NCBI GenBank assembly: GCA_019753105.1
Contig: JAIELJ010000010.1
Coordinates: forward strand, 1 to 64,000
Direction: 5' to 3'
Source of the DNA: Hyphomonadaceae bacterium
GTDB taxonomy: Bacteria; Pseudomonadota; Alphaproteobacteria; Caulobacterales; Aquidulcibacteraceae
DNA length: 64,000 nt
Below are positions 8,899-17,258 of the stretch, one piece after another (within the stretch, counting starts at the first letter, position 1; each line of letters begins with the position of its first letter). The position numbers and the translations under genes were made by a program. The notes beneath the pieces are model-generated. The model had not been told where the DNA came from, did not search any database, and saw only the letters and a program-made list of their open reading frames with translations.

Positions 8899-9975
8899 CT
8901 AGACGTCGTACGTCAGAGCCACGCCTTCGGTAAGGGGGGTGGCTTGGCAGGTGAGCACGAAGCCATCAGCGATTTCTTGCTCGGAGAGGCCGTAATTCAC
9001 TTTCATGCTGACTTCGCCGGCCGTCACCTTGGCACGGCACGTGGCGCAAACGCCGCCTTTGCACGCGAATGGCGCGGGCAGGCCAGCGGCGCGGACATTG
9101 TCGAGGATCGAGTGCTGCGCCGGATCGAACGTGATGTTCATGCGGCGGCCATTGAGCGTGACGCTCATCTTGAGGCCGGCGGCTTTCTCTTCCAATGCGC
9201 GCGCCGCGGCGGCTTGCGCAGCGGAGAGCGGGCCAGTTGTGAAGCGCTCGATCAGGATGCGTTGCTTCTCTACGTTTTTCGCGAGCAGCGCTTCTTCGAC
9301 GGCATCCATCATCGGGCCGGGGCCGCAGATGAAGAACGTGTCGATGTTCTCAGGTCTCACAAGTGAAGAGAGCAATGTCTCGGTTTTGGCGCGGTCGAGG
9401 CGGCCATTGAAGAGTTCGATCTCTTCTTCTTCGTCTTCGAGAAAGTGATAGACGCTGAGCCGATCGATGTAGCGATCTTTCAGCCCTGCGATCTCTTCCA
9501 GGAACATCACGCCCATCGAGTTGCGGTTGCCGTAGAAGAGGGTGAAGCGCGAGTGGGGCTCCATCGCGAGCGCGGTCTTCAGCAGCGACAGGATCGGCGT
9601 GATGCCCGAGCCACCCGCGAACGCGACATACTCGCGCCGCGCGCTGGAATCGAAACTCCAGCAGAACGCGCCGTGCGGGGCCATGACTTCGAGTTCGTCG
9701 CCGGCTTTTAGTTCGTCGTTCACCCAGCTCGAAAACGCGCCGCCAGCGATTTTCTTGACGCCGATCTTCAGCACGCCTTCGGACGGCGACACACAAACAG
9801 AGTAGTTGCGCCGCACCTCTTCGCCGTTGAACTCGCGGCGGAAGGTGAGGTGTTGGCCGGCTTTGAACGCGAAGCGCTCGCGCAGATTGTCCGGCAACTC
9901 AAAGCGCACCGACACCGCATCCGGCGTCTCGCGCTTCACTTCGGCGACGCGGAGCTTGTGAAAGCCGATGCTCAT
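8899..9975 (-). CDS. paaE: phenylacetyl-CoA epoxidase reductase subunit PaaE
   Basis: PaaE passes electrons from NADPH through FAD and a 2Fe-2S cluster to the PaaABC epoxidase. The 358 residues show an FAD-binding barrel (RRNYSVCVSP), an NAD(P)-binding domain (FAGGSGITPILSLL and FFICGPGPMMDAV), and a C-terminal plant-type ferredoxin domain (CKGGVCATC plus a distal Cys in LTCQA). The ATG at 9975 overlaps the paaD stop by one base. A GTG three codons upstream is an alternative start. It is the fifth gene of the operon. Confidence 0.96.
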   Translation of the reverse strand: MSIGFHKLRVAEVKRETPDAVSVRFELPDNLRERFAFKAGQHLTFRREFNGEEVRRNYSVCVSPSEGVLKIGVKKIAGGAFSSWVNDELKAGDELEVMAPHGAFCWSFDSSARREYVAFAGGSGITPILSLLKTALAMEPHSRFTLFYGNRNSMGVMFLEEIAGLKDRYIDRLSVYHFLEDEEEEIELFNGRLDRAKTETLLSSLVRPENIDTFFICGPGPMMDAVEEALLAKNVEKQRILIERFTTGPLSAAQAAAARALEEKAAGLKMSVTLNGRRMNITFDPAQHSILDNVRAAGLPAPFACKGGVCATCRAKVTAGEVSMKVNYGLSEQEIADGFVLTCQATPLTEGVALTYDV

Positions 9976-10460
9976 CAGTGGCACTTAAATCTGTCGAACG
10001 GCTCCAGGCACGCTTTGCAGCGCCAGAGCGCTTTGCAAGGCGTGGAGCCGAAGCGGGAAAGCTCTTCGGTGTTGGATGACCCGCATTGCGGGCATTCGGC
10101 GGCTTGGTTGTTCTTCAACGCCGATGCGCTCGCACCCTTCGGCGGCGGTGCGATTCCGTAAGCGCGCAGCTTTTCGCGGCCCGCGTCGCTGATCCAGTCG
10201 GTAGACCAGGGCGGCGAGAGTGTCGTTTCGATCGCGACGTTCGCGTAGCCGTTCGCATCGAGCGCTTGGCGGATGCTTTGCTCGATCGCGAGTGTTGCGG
10301 GGCAGCCAGTGTAAGTCGGCGTGATCAGCACGCGCGTTTCGCTGACATCGCGCACGATGCCGAGATCGAGCACGGAGACCGCCGGGATTTCCGGATCGGG
10401 GACATGTGCCAGCACGGCGCTGATGCGGTCGGTTGTAGTGATGACCGTCACGGCGCTCAC
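9975..10460 (-). CDS. paaD: phenylacetyl-CoA epoxidase maturation protein PaaD
   Basis: PaaD is a MIP18/DUF59-family protein needed for assembly of the epoxidase, probably in Fe-S or di-iron maturation. The DUF59 core is visible (VPDPEIPAVSVLDLGIVRDV and TPTYTGCPA). The C-terminal zinc-ribbon-like tail CPQCGSS...CKALWRCKAC is typical of PaaD. A GTG start at 10460 gives a 4-base overlap with the paaC stop. The preceding GTG codon at 10463 is an alternative. Confidence 0.93.
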   Translation of the reverse strand: MSAVTVITTTDRISAVLAHVPDPEIPAVSVLDLGIVRDVSETRVLITPTYTGCPATLAIEQSIRQALDANGYANVAIETTLSPPWSTDWISDAGREKLRAYGIAPPPKGASASALKNNQAAECPQCGSSNTEELSRFGSTPCKALWRCKACLEPFDRFKCH

Positions 10461-11206
10461 CACGTTGCGTCCGGATAGGCGCGCTGCAGGAATTGCATGT
10501 CGCTGAGCAGGTGGCCGAGATGTTCGGAGTGATGCCCGGCGCGGCCACCCAGCACAGGACGGCGCGAAGCAGGGCGCGCAAGCGTCGCGTCCGCCAACAC
10601 GGCATCAATACGCGCATCCCATTCCGCACGCAGCGCCGATTTATCGACGCCGGCGCCAGCGGCGATCGCCGCCGCATCGACGTCATCCATCACGAACAGT
10701 TCGTCCGCGAAGCGCCACATCCAGTCGAGACCGGCGACCATGCGCGCTTTGCTCTCTTCGGTGCCGTCGCCCAGACGCACAACCCAATCGCTGGCGAGGG
10801 TCGCGTGATACGAGACTTCCTTCAGCGCTTTCGCCGCGATCGCTGCAAAGCGCTCGTCCTTCACGCGCGCCATTTGTTCGAACAACAACGCTTGATAATG
10901 CGAAAACAGAAACTGCCGCGCGATCGTTTGCGCGAAATCACCGTTGGGCTGCTCGACCAGCAGACAATTTGTGAAATCCATCACGTCGCGACGGAAAGCT
11001 AAAGCATCGGCATCGCGGCCCGCGTTTTCGATAGCGCCTGCGAGGCCCAGAAAGTGCGTTGCTTGTCCGACTTGATCGAGTGCTACGTTCGTGAGCGAGA
11101 GATCGACCTCAAGCGCGGGCGCATGGCCGCACCATTCGCCAAGCCGCTGGCCGAGGATGAGCGAGTCATCGCCAAGGCGCAGTGCGTAGGTTGCGAGCGC
11201 GTCCAT
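10457..11206 (-). CDS. paaC: phenylacetyl-CoA epoxidase structural subunit PaaC
   Basis: PaaC is the ferritin-like, non-catalytic partner of PaaA in the PaaABC oxygenase, which epoxidises phenylacetyl-CoA. The 249-residue length and the N-terminal LRLGDDSLILGQRLGEWCGHAP and central QFLFSHYQALLFEQM blocks match the family. The ATG overlaps the paaB TAA by one base (TAATG), so translation is probably coupled. Confidence 0.95.
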   Translation of the reverse strand: MDALATYALRLGDDSLILGQRLGEWCGHAPALEVDLSLTNVALDQVGQATHFLGLAGAIENAGRDADALAFRRDVMDFTNCLLVEQPNGDFAQTIARQFLFSHYQALLFEQMARVKDERFAAIAAKALKEVSYHATLASDWVVRLGDGTEESKARMVAGLDWMWRFADELFVMDDVDAAAIAAGAGVDKSALRAEWDARIDAVLADATLARPASRRPVLGGRAGHHSEHLGHLLSDMQFLQRAYPDATW

Positions 11207-11499
11207 TAGATGTGCGTGATGCCGTCAGGGATTTTGTAGAAGGTCGGGTGGCGATAGACTTTGTCTTCCGCGGGCTCGAACAACGCCGCCGCGTCGCCCG
11301 GATCGGACGAGACGATCTGCGCCGACGGCAGCACCCACAAGCTCACGCCTTCCATGCGCCGCGTGTACGTATCGCGCGCGTGCTCAAGCGCCATCTTTGC
11401 GTCCGCCGCGTGCACGCTGCCGGCGTGACGGTGCGAAAGCCCGCCCTTGCCGCGGATGAACACTTCCCACAGCGGCCATTCCTTGCTCGGATCGCTCAT
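11206..11499 (-). CDS. paaB: phenylacetyl-CoA epoxidase subunit PaaB
   Basis: This 97-residue subunit stabilises the PaaABC complex. The start at MSDPSKEWPLWEVF was chosen because it has GGAG upstream and the expected family N-terminus. The open frame extends further upstream, but that part overlaps paaA. Motifs RGKGGLSHRHAGSVHA and DPGDAAALFEPAEDKVYRHP are typical. It lies 4 bases after paaA and overlaps paaC by one base. Confidence 0.95.
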   Translation of the reverse strand: MSDPSKEWPLWEVFIRGKGGLSHRHAGSVHAADAKMALEHARDTYTRRMEGVSLWVLPSAQIVSSDPGDAAALFEPAEDKVYRHPTFYKIPDGITHI

Positions 11500-11503
11500 C
11501 GTC

Positions 11504-12502
11504 TCACTCCGCCGCCAGCTTCGCCGCTGCGCGCTTTTCCGCATGCACGCGCGCCGCTTCACGCACCCAGGCGCCTTCGTCCCAAGCTTTCTGGCGCGCT
11601 TGCATGCGCTCTTTCGCAACCGGGCCTTCGCCTTTGACGACGGCGTAAAATTCTTCCCAGTCGACCTCGCCAAAATCGTAAGCGCCGCGCTCTTCGTTCC
11701 ACTTCAGCGCCGCATCCGGCACAGTGAGGCCGATCGCTTCAGCTTGCGGCACGGTGATGTCGACGAACTTCTGGCGCAGCTCGTCATTGGTGTCGCGCTT
11801 GATACGCCAGCGCATGCTTTGCTCGGTGTTCGGCGATTTATCGTCCGGCGGGCCGAACATCATCAGCGACGGCCACCACCAACGGTTCAACGCATCTTGC
11901 GCCATGCGCTTCTGTGCGTCGGTGCCGGCGGCGAGATGCATCATGATCTCGTAGCCCTGGCGCTGGTGGAAGCTCTCTTCCTTGCAGATGCGCACCATCG
12001 CGCGCGCATAGGGGCCGTACGACGTGCGCTGCAACGGCACTTGGTTCATGATCGCGGCACCATCGACGAGCCAACCGATGGCGCCGATGTCAGCCCAGGT
12101 CAGCGTCGGGTAGTTGAAGATGGTGGAGTACTTGGCTTTGCCGGAGAGCAGGGCTTCCGTCATTTCATCGCGTGACGTGCCGAGCGTTTCCGCGGCCGAG
12201 TAGAGATAAAGCCCGTGACCAGCTTCATCTTGCACCTTGGCGAGCAAGATAGCCTTGCGGCGCAGGTTCGGCGCGCGCGTGATCCAATTGCCTTCGGGCA
12301 GCATGCCGACGATTTCGCTGTGCGCGTGTTGCGACATCTGCCGCACGAGCGTTTTGCGATACGCCTCCGGCATCCAATCCTTCGGCTCGATGAACTCGTC
12401 AGCTGCCACGCGCGCTTCGAACGCGGCGATCAAAGCGGGATCTTCGGCAACCCCCGCAACCGCTGCATTCTTGTCCTTGCCACTGAGATCGGTGGTGTAC
12501 AT
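11504..12502 (-). CDS. paaA: phenylacetyl-CoA epoxidase catalytic subunit PaaA
   Basis: PaaA is the di-iron ferritin-fold oxygenase that converts phenylacetyl-CoA to the 1,2-epoxide. At 332 residues it has the usual length. Iron-ligand regions are recognisable as [15 protein letters not shown] and [15 protein letters not shown]. It is the first gene of the operon paaABCDE-methyltransferase. The ATG is preceded by AAAGGT, and a strong promoter with an operator-like palindrome lies 27-55 bases upstream. Confidence 0.97.
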   Translation of the reverse strand: MYTTDLSGKDKNAAVAGVAEDPALIAAFEARVAADEFIEPKDWMPEAYRKTLVRQMSQHAHSEIVGMLPEGNWITRAPNLRRKAILLAKVQDEAGHGLYLYSAAETLGTSRDEMTEALLSGKAKYSTIFNYPTLTWADIGAIGWLVDGAAIMNQVPLQRTSYGPYARAMVRICKEESFHQRQGYEIMMHLAAGTDAQKRMAQDALNRWWWPSLMMFGPPDDKSPNTEQSMRWRIKRDTNDELRQKFVDITVPQAEAIGLTVPDAALKWNEERGAYDFGEVDWEEFYAVVKGEGPVAKERMQARQKAWDEGAWVREAARVHAEKRAAAKLAAE

Positions 12503-12528
12503 GCGCTGGACCTTTTGGAACTTGACCG

Positions 12529-12557
12529 TTTATACCATTCGCTGACCGATCGGTCAA
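12529..12557 (-). promoter_or_regulatory. sigma70-type promoter of paaABCDE
   Basis: On the minus strand TTGACC (12557-12552) and TATAAA (12534-12529) are separated by exactly 17 bases. This is a near-consensus housekeeping promoter directed at paaA, whose ATG is at 12502. The -35 box lies inside the palindrome at 12543-12556. Confidence 0.75.
12543..12556. promoter_or_regulatory. putative TetR-type operator (14-bp palindrome)
   Basis: TGACCGATCGGTCA is a perfect 14-bp palindrome between the divergent paaA and paaG genes, and it overlaps the paaA -35 box. TetR-family repressors of phenylacetate genes (PaaR type) bind palindromes with ACCG/CGGT half-sites. Binding here would block RNA polymerase. 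The TetR gene at 7489-8091 is the nearest candidate. That assignment is inference. Confidence 0.6.
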
Positions 12558-12642
12558 TGAATGGCAAGAGCCACGTTTTCAGCCATTTGACCCTGTGCCG
12601 CTCGTATCATACGCCATGCGCACGCGCGAGGAGGATGCCGCC

Positions 12643-13425
12643 GTGACCTTCGAAACCATTCTGTTCAGCGTCGACGATGGCGTCGCGCGTCTGACGCTCA
12701 ATCGCCCCGATCGGTTGAACTCGTTCACAGTGCAAATGCACAGCGAAGTCGCGCAAGCGTTGGAGCGAGCCGCAAGCGCGCGCGTGTTAGTGTTGACCGG
12801 CGCGGGGCGCGGCTTTTGCGCGGGGCAGGATTTGTCAGACCGCGCTGTTGCGCCGGGCGGCGATGGCGTTGATCTCGGTGAGTCACTTGAGAACCGCTAT
12901 AATCCGCTGATCCGCAAGCTGACGTCGCTGCCAATGCCGGTGATTTGCGCGGTGAATGGCGTCGCGGCGGGCGCCGGCGCCAACATCGCGCTCGCCTGCG
13001 ATGTTGTGATTGCAGCCAAGAGCGCGAAATTCATCCAGAGCTTCGCAAACATCGGCCTCATCCCCGACAGCGGCGGCACATCGACCTTGCCGCGCCTCGC
13101 TGGCCAAGCGCGCGCATTGGGCTTGGCGCTGACAGGCGAGCCGCTGACGGCTGAACGCGCTGAAGCGTGGGGCATGATCTGGAAATGCGTTGATGACGAT
13201 AAACTGGGCGCCGAAGTCGATGCGCTAGCCGCGAAGTTCGCGTCAGCGCCGACGCGCGGCTTAGCACTGACGAAGCAGCTCATCCGCGAAAGCGGCGCAC
13301 GCACGCTGGATGCGCAGCTCGATGTCGAACGCGATGCACAGCGTACTCTGGGACGTACGAGTGATTACAAGGAAGGCGTTGGCGCGTTCATGGAAAAGCG
13401 CCAGCCGAAGTTCACCGGAAACTGA
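12643..13425 (+). CDS. paaG: 1,2-epoxyphenylacetyl-CoA isomerase PaaG-type
   Basis: This crotonase-fold enzyme is expected to convert ring-1,2-epoxyphenylacetyl-CoA to oxepin-CoA. The 260 residues contain the oxyanion-hole strands GRGFCAGQDLS and GVAAGAGANIALACDVVIAA. The catalytic Asp of the isomerase subgroup lies in IPDSGGTSTLPRL. A GTG start at 12643 was chosen because GAGGAGG precedes it. Upstream in-frame starts would add 8-16 residues absent from the family. The gene is divergent from paaA and shares its control region. Confidence 0.9.
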   Translation: MTFETILFSVDDGVARLTLNRPDRLNSFTVQMHSEVAQALERAASARVLVLTGAGRGFCAGQDLSDRAVAPGGDGVDLGESLENRYNPLIRKLTSLPMPVICAVNGVAAGAGANIALACDVVIAAKSAKFIQSFANIGLIPDSGGTSTLPRLAGQARALGLALTGEPLTAERAEAWGMIWKCVDDDKLGAEVDALAAKFASAPTRGLALTKQLIRESGARTLDAQLDVERDAQRTLGRTSDYKEGVGAFMEKRQPKFTGN

Positions 13426-13442
13426 ATTGGGTGGGGGAAAGC

Positions 13443-14317
13443 ATGCCGCCGAGATATACGAAACCTGAGCGGATATGGCTTAAGACGCACCCGGAGTTCT
13501 CAGAGAAATGGGTGCAGGCGCGTATTGCTGAGGACACCTCCATCCTTGGCCTCGGTGACTTAGTGCTTCGAGACCAAGAGAGAATGCAGCCGCGCACGGG
13601 GCGCCTGGACTTGCTACTTCAGGATCCCGAGTCGAAGCGACGATATGAGCTTGAGTTGCAGCTTGGCGCGACCGATGAATCTCACATCATCCGCGCCATT
13701 GAGTATTGGGACATCGAGAGAAAGCGCTACCCGCAGTACGATCACTGCGCAGTGCTGGTTGCAGAGGATATCACGAGCCGGTTCCTCAACGTAATTTCCT
13801 TGTTCAACGGGTCCATTCCGCTCGTAGCCATTCAATTGCAGGCGCTGAAGTTCGACGATCAGATCGGCCTTGTGTTTACAACCGTGTTCAATGAACTTCG
13901 CCGAGGCCTTGTTGATGAGGATGAAGACGCGGAGGCGACGCCAACGGATCGCGCCTACTGGGAAAATCGCGCCAGCAAGGCAACGCTGAGCCTAGCCGAT
14001 GAAATGCTGAAAATTGCGCGCGAGTGCGAACCTGGCTTGGACCTCAAATACATAAATTCTACATTGGTCTGTCTCGCGACGGGCAGCCATTCAACTTTGT
14101 GACTTTCCGACCGCGCAAGAACCATATGATTCTTGATCTCAAGCTTCCGCAGTCTGAAGAGCTGACGCAGCGGATTGACGCGGCCGGTTTTGAAACACTC
14201 GAATACAACAAGCAGTGGCAGCTTTACCGTTTGTCCCTCACGAAGGCGGATATTGCTCAGAAGACTGAGACGCTTCGCGACTTGGTCAAGCTGGCCTACG
14301 AACAACGCACCAACTGA
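13443..14317 (+). pseudogene. frameshifted PD-(D/E)XK-like hypothetical protein
   Basis: The first part (13443-14102) starts at an ATG after GGGGGAAA and encodes GRLDLLLQD...YELELQLG...HIIRAIEYWD, a D-ExQ arrangement suggesting a PD-(D/E)XK nuclease-like fold. Reading then runs off frame near 14049-14056. The -1 frame resumes with KFYIGLSRDGQPFNFVTFRP and continues to a stop at 14317. Together the two parts give about 291 residues with a continuous family-like sequence. Restoring one base (TACATAAA to TACAATAAA) would rejoin them. This may be a real mutation or a sequencing error. The gene sits between paaG and paaZ but has no evident catabolic role. Confidence 0.7.
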
Positions 14318-14331
14318 CGGAACAGTATCCG

Positions 14332-16350
14332 ATGAAACCAATCACGCTGCAGAACTACGCCGAAGACAACTGGGTCGCCGGGAGCGGCGGGCTTGCCGAA
14401 CTGCGCTCCGCCGTGAACGGCGATGTGGTGGCGCTCACGTCATCGCAAGGCCTCGACTTCGGCGCGATGGCGCGCTTTGCGCGCGAGCATGGTGGGCCTG
14501 CGTTGCGCGCGCTGACGTTTCATCAACGCGCGCTGATGCTGAAGGCGCTCGCTGAAGCGCTGACGGCGAAGAAGGAAGAGCTCTACGAGTTGAGCTACAA
14601 TACCGGCGCAACGAAAGCCGATAGCTGGATCGATATTGACGGCGGCATCGGCACGTTCGCGGTCTATCAAGGCAAAGGCCGCCGCGAACTGCCGAACGAG
14701 CGCATTCTGATAGACGGCAATCTCGAAGCGCTCTCGCGCAATGGCACGTTTCAGGGTCTGCACGTCTATACGTCGATGCAGGGCGTGGCGGTGCATATCA
14801 ACGCCTTCAACTTCCCCGTCTGGGGCATGTTGGAAAAGCTCGCGCCGACCTTCCTCGCCGGCATGCCCGCGATCGTGAAGCCGGCGAGTGCTACGTCCTA
14901 TCTCAGCGAAGCTGCCGTGCGCATTATGCTGGAAGCAAATGTGCTGCCGAAAGGCGCGCTGCAGCTGATCGTCGGGTCGACGGGTGATTTGTTCGAACAT
15001 CTGACGATGCAGGATGTTGTCTCGTTCACCGGCTCGGCTGCGACGGCGGCGAAGCTCAAGACGCATCCAGTGATCACGCGCGAGAGCATCCGTTTCGTTG
15101 CGGAGCAGGATTCTCTCAACGCGTCAGTACTCGGCCCGGATGCGACGCCGGAGTCTCCTGAGTTCGATCTCTTCATCAAAGAGGTCGCCAAGGAAATGAC
15201 GGCGAAGGCAGGCCAGAAGTGCACCGCCATCCGCCGTGCGCTCGTGCCGGCGGCGTTGCTCGACGCGGCGCAAGCAGCTTTGATTGCGCGTTTGGAGAAA
15301 ACCACAATCGGCGATCCGCGCGATGAGGCGACGCGGATGGGCGCGCTCGTCAGCGTCAGCCAGCGCCAAGACGTGCGCGACAAGATCGCCGAGATCGCGC
15401 GTGATGGTGCGATTGTTTATGGCGATCCGAGTGCTGCGCCTGTGAACGAGAAGGGCGCGTTCATCTCGCCAGTGCTGATGCGCTGCGAAAAGCCGTGGGA
15501 TGCGCGCGCGGTTCACGACGTCGAAGCGTTCGGCCCGGTGTCGACTTTGCTGCCCTACAAGGACGCCGCCGACGCCATCGCACTCGCCAATCGCGGCAGG
15601 GGCTCGTTGGTGATGAGTGCGTTTACTTACGACACCGAGTTCGCGCGAGAGCTTGTACTGGGCGCCGGCGCCTTCCACGGCCGCCTTGCGTTCATCGATC
15701 GCGACAGCGCCAAGGAGAGCACCGGCCACGGCTCACCGATGCCGCACATGATTCACGGTGGCCCCGGCCGCGCCGGCGGTGGCGAAGAGATGGGCGGCAT
15801 TCGCGGCGTCACGCATTACATGCAGCGCAGCGCTCTGCAGGGTCATCCGCGTGTGCTCTCCGCAATCGTGAAGCGGTACGTCGTCGGCATGCCCGTCGAG
15901 AACGCGGAGCAGCATCCGTTCCGACGCAAGTTTCACGACTTGCCGATCGGCTATCAGCTTAAGACGAAAGCGCGCGAGATCACGCTCGATGACATCGAGC
16001 ACTTCGCGCATTTCACCGGCGACACGTTCTACGCGCACATGGATGAGGAAGCCGCGAAAGCCAATCCGCTCTTCGGCGGGCGTGTCGCGCACGGTTATTT
16101 GATCCTCGCGTTCGCCGCGGGCTTGTTCGTTGATCCCGATCCGGGCCCAGTGCTCGCAAACTACGGCCTCGACAATCTGCGCTTCGTCAAGCCGGTGAAG
16201 CCCGGTGACGCAATCCAAGTCGCGCTCACCGTGAAGGACAAAACGCTACGCAAACCGGATCAGGGCGAGGTGCGTTGGGACGTCGTCGTCACCAATCGCG
16301 ACGGCGACACAGTTGCGGCGTACGACCTGCTGACGATGAACGCGGCCTGA
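14332..16350 (+). CDS. paaZ: bifunctional oxepin-CoA hydrolase / semialdehyde dehydrogenase PaaZ
   Basis: PaaZ opens the oxepin-CoA ring and oxidises the resulting semialdehyde with NADP. The 672 residues comprise an N-terminal aldehyde dehydrogenase domain (about 1-520, with NAFNFPVWGMLEKLAPTFL, VSFTGSAATA and active-site AGQKCTAIRR). A C-terminal R-specific MaoC hydratase domain follows (about 535-672, with FAHFTGDTFYAHMDEEAA and FGGRVAHGYLILA). Length and order match PaaZ. It is separated from paaG only by the frameshifted gene. The weak ACGGAA ribosome site suggests modest expression or coupling. Confidence 0.96.
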   Translation: MKPITLQNYAEDNWVAGSGGLAELRSAVNGDVVALTSSQGLDFGAMARFAREHGGPALRALTFHQRALMLKALAEALTAKKEELYELSYNTGATKADSWIDIDGGIGTFAVYQGKGRRELPNERILIDGNLEALSRNGTFQGLHVYTSMQGVAVHINAFNFPVWGMLEKLAPTFLAGMPAIVKPASATSYLSEAAVRIMLEANVLPKGALQLIVGSTGDLFEHLTMQDVVSFTGSAATAAKLKTHPVITRESIRFVAEQDSLNASVLGPDATPESPEFDLFIKEVAKEMTAKAGQKCTAIRRALVPAALLDAAQAALIARLEKTTIGDPRDEATRMGALVSVSQRQDVRDKIAEIARDGAIVYGDPSAAPVNEKGAFISPVLMRCEKPWDARAVHDVEAFGPVSTLLPYKDAADAIALANRGRGSLVMSAFTYDTEFARELVLGAGAFHGRLAFIDRDSAKESTGHGSPMPHMIHGGPGRAGGGEEMGGIRGVTHYMQRSALQGHPRVLSAIVKRYVVGMPVENAEQHPFRRKFHDLPIGYQLKTKAREITLDDIEHFAHFTGDTFYAHMDEEAAKANPLFGGRVAHGYLILAFAAGLFVDPDPGPVLANYGLDNLRFVKPVKPGDAIQVALTVKDKTLRKPDQGEVRWDVVVTNRDGDTVAAYDLLTMNAA

Positions 16351-16352
16351 TC

Positions 16353-17258
16353 CTATTCGTTGGGCAGCGACACGCGCCAAAGCGAATAGCGGTCATTCTC
16401 CGATCGATGATAATAGAGCGCGCGATTGTCCGGTGAGAATGTCGGCGCTTCGAAGAGGCCGCCGCTGATTGCGCTAATCAGAACGGGTTCGCCGAATGCG
16501 GCGTTTACGTCATCGCGGCGTGCGATCCAGATGCCGAACCGGATGAAAGGCAGTCGCCCTTCGGCACGCGTGAATGCGATCATCAGGCCATCAGACGAAA
16601 GTGCTGGCGCGAATTCCAATGCGGGGGTGTTGAGGGCCTGCAGTGTGGCGTCACGCTCCGGCGTGATCGCAAAGCCAAGATCGCCGAGCGCTCCCGAGCG
16701 CAAGTCCGCACGCGCCGGAAACGGATCGCCGGTAAACGTGCCGTCGGCGTAGATGATGGTGTCGCCGTCCGCCGCGATCTCCGCGTCGAACACGAGCCGG
16801 CCGAGTATGTTTTGGGTCAGTGCGGATTGCAGCGCGACGTTCTCGATATCGCCGTTGATCCAGTCGCCACAATAGATCGTGCTTAAGCTCTCGAAATACG
16901 AGCGCAACGAGACGAAGCACAGACGCCCATCTGCTGACATCGTCGCGACAGCGTCGAGATTGTCGCTGGTGTTGGCGCCCGCCACCAAGCCGCGATAGCG
17001 GAACGTGACATCATCGACGCGCTCGGCCCAATGCAGATCCGTCTGCTCGGCAGGCTGATTGCGATTGTTGAAGAACAGAATCTGGCCGTCTCTGCTCAGA
17101 AACGGCTCCATCACGTCGCCGCTATAGCCTGCAACAGTCACTGGCTGAGGATTCTCGAAAGCCGCCCAGCTTGGCGCTTCAACATATGCAGATTGTGCGC
17201 AGGCTGATGCAAACGCAGTGGTGGCTAGCGCCGTCAGCAAGGCTGGGATGTGTCTCAA
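16353..17258 (-). CDS. TolB-like beta-propeller (PD40) exported protein
   Basis: This 301-residue protein has an N-terminal signal (MRHIPALLTALATTAFASAC). The Cys at about 20 may be a lipid-attachment site. Repeated blades of the PD40 type follow (FLSRDGQILFFNNR, TMSADGRLCFVSLRS, ALSSDGLMIAFTRAEG, TFSPDNRALYYHRSE). The TTG start overlaps the stop of the upstream aminotransferase gene by 4 bases, making it the last gene of the bkd-like operon. Function is unknown, and such propellers usually bind proteins or ligands in the periplasm. Confidence 0.75.
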   Translation of the reverse strand: MRHIPALLTALATTAFASACAQSAYVEAPSWAAFENPQPVTVAGYSGDVMEPFLSRDGQILFFNNRNQPAEQTDLHWAERVDDVTFRYRGLVAGANTSDNLDAVATMSADGRLCFVSLRSYFESLSTIYCGDWINGDIENVALQSALTQNILGRLVFDAEIAADGDTIIYADGTFTGDPFPARADLRSGALGDLGFAITPERDATLQALNTPALEFAPALSSDGLMIAFTRAEGRLPFIRFGIWIARRDDVNAAFGEPVLISAISGGLFEAPTFSPDNRALYYHRSENDRYSLWRVSLPNE

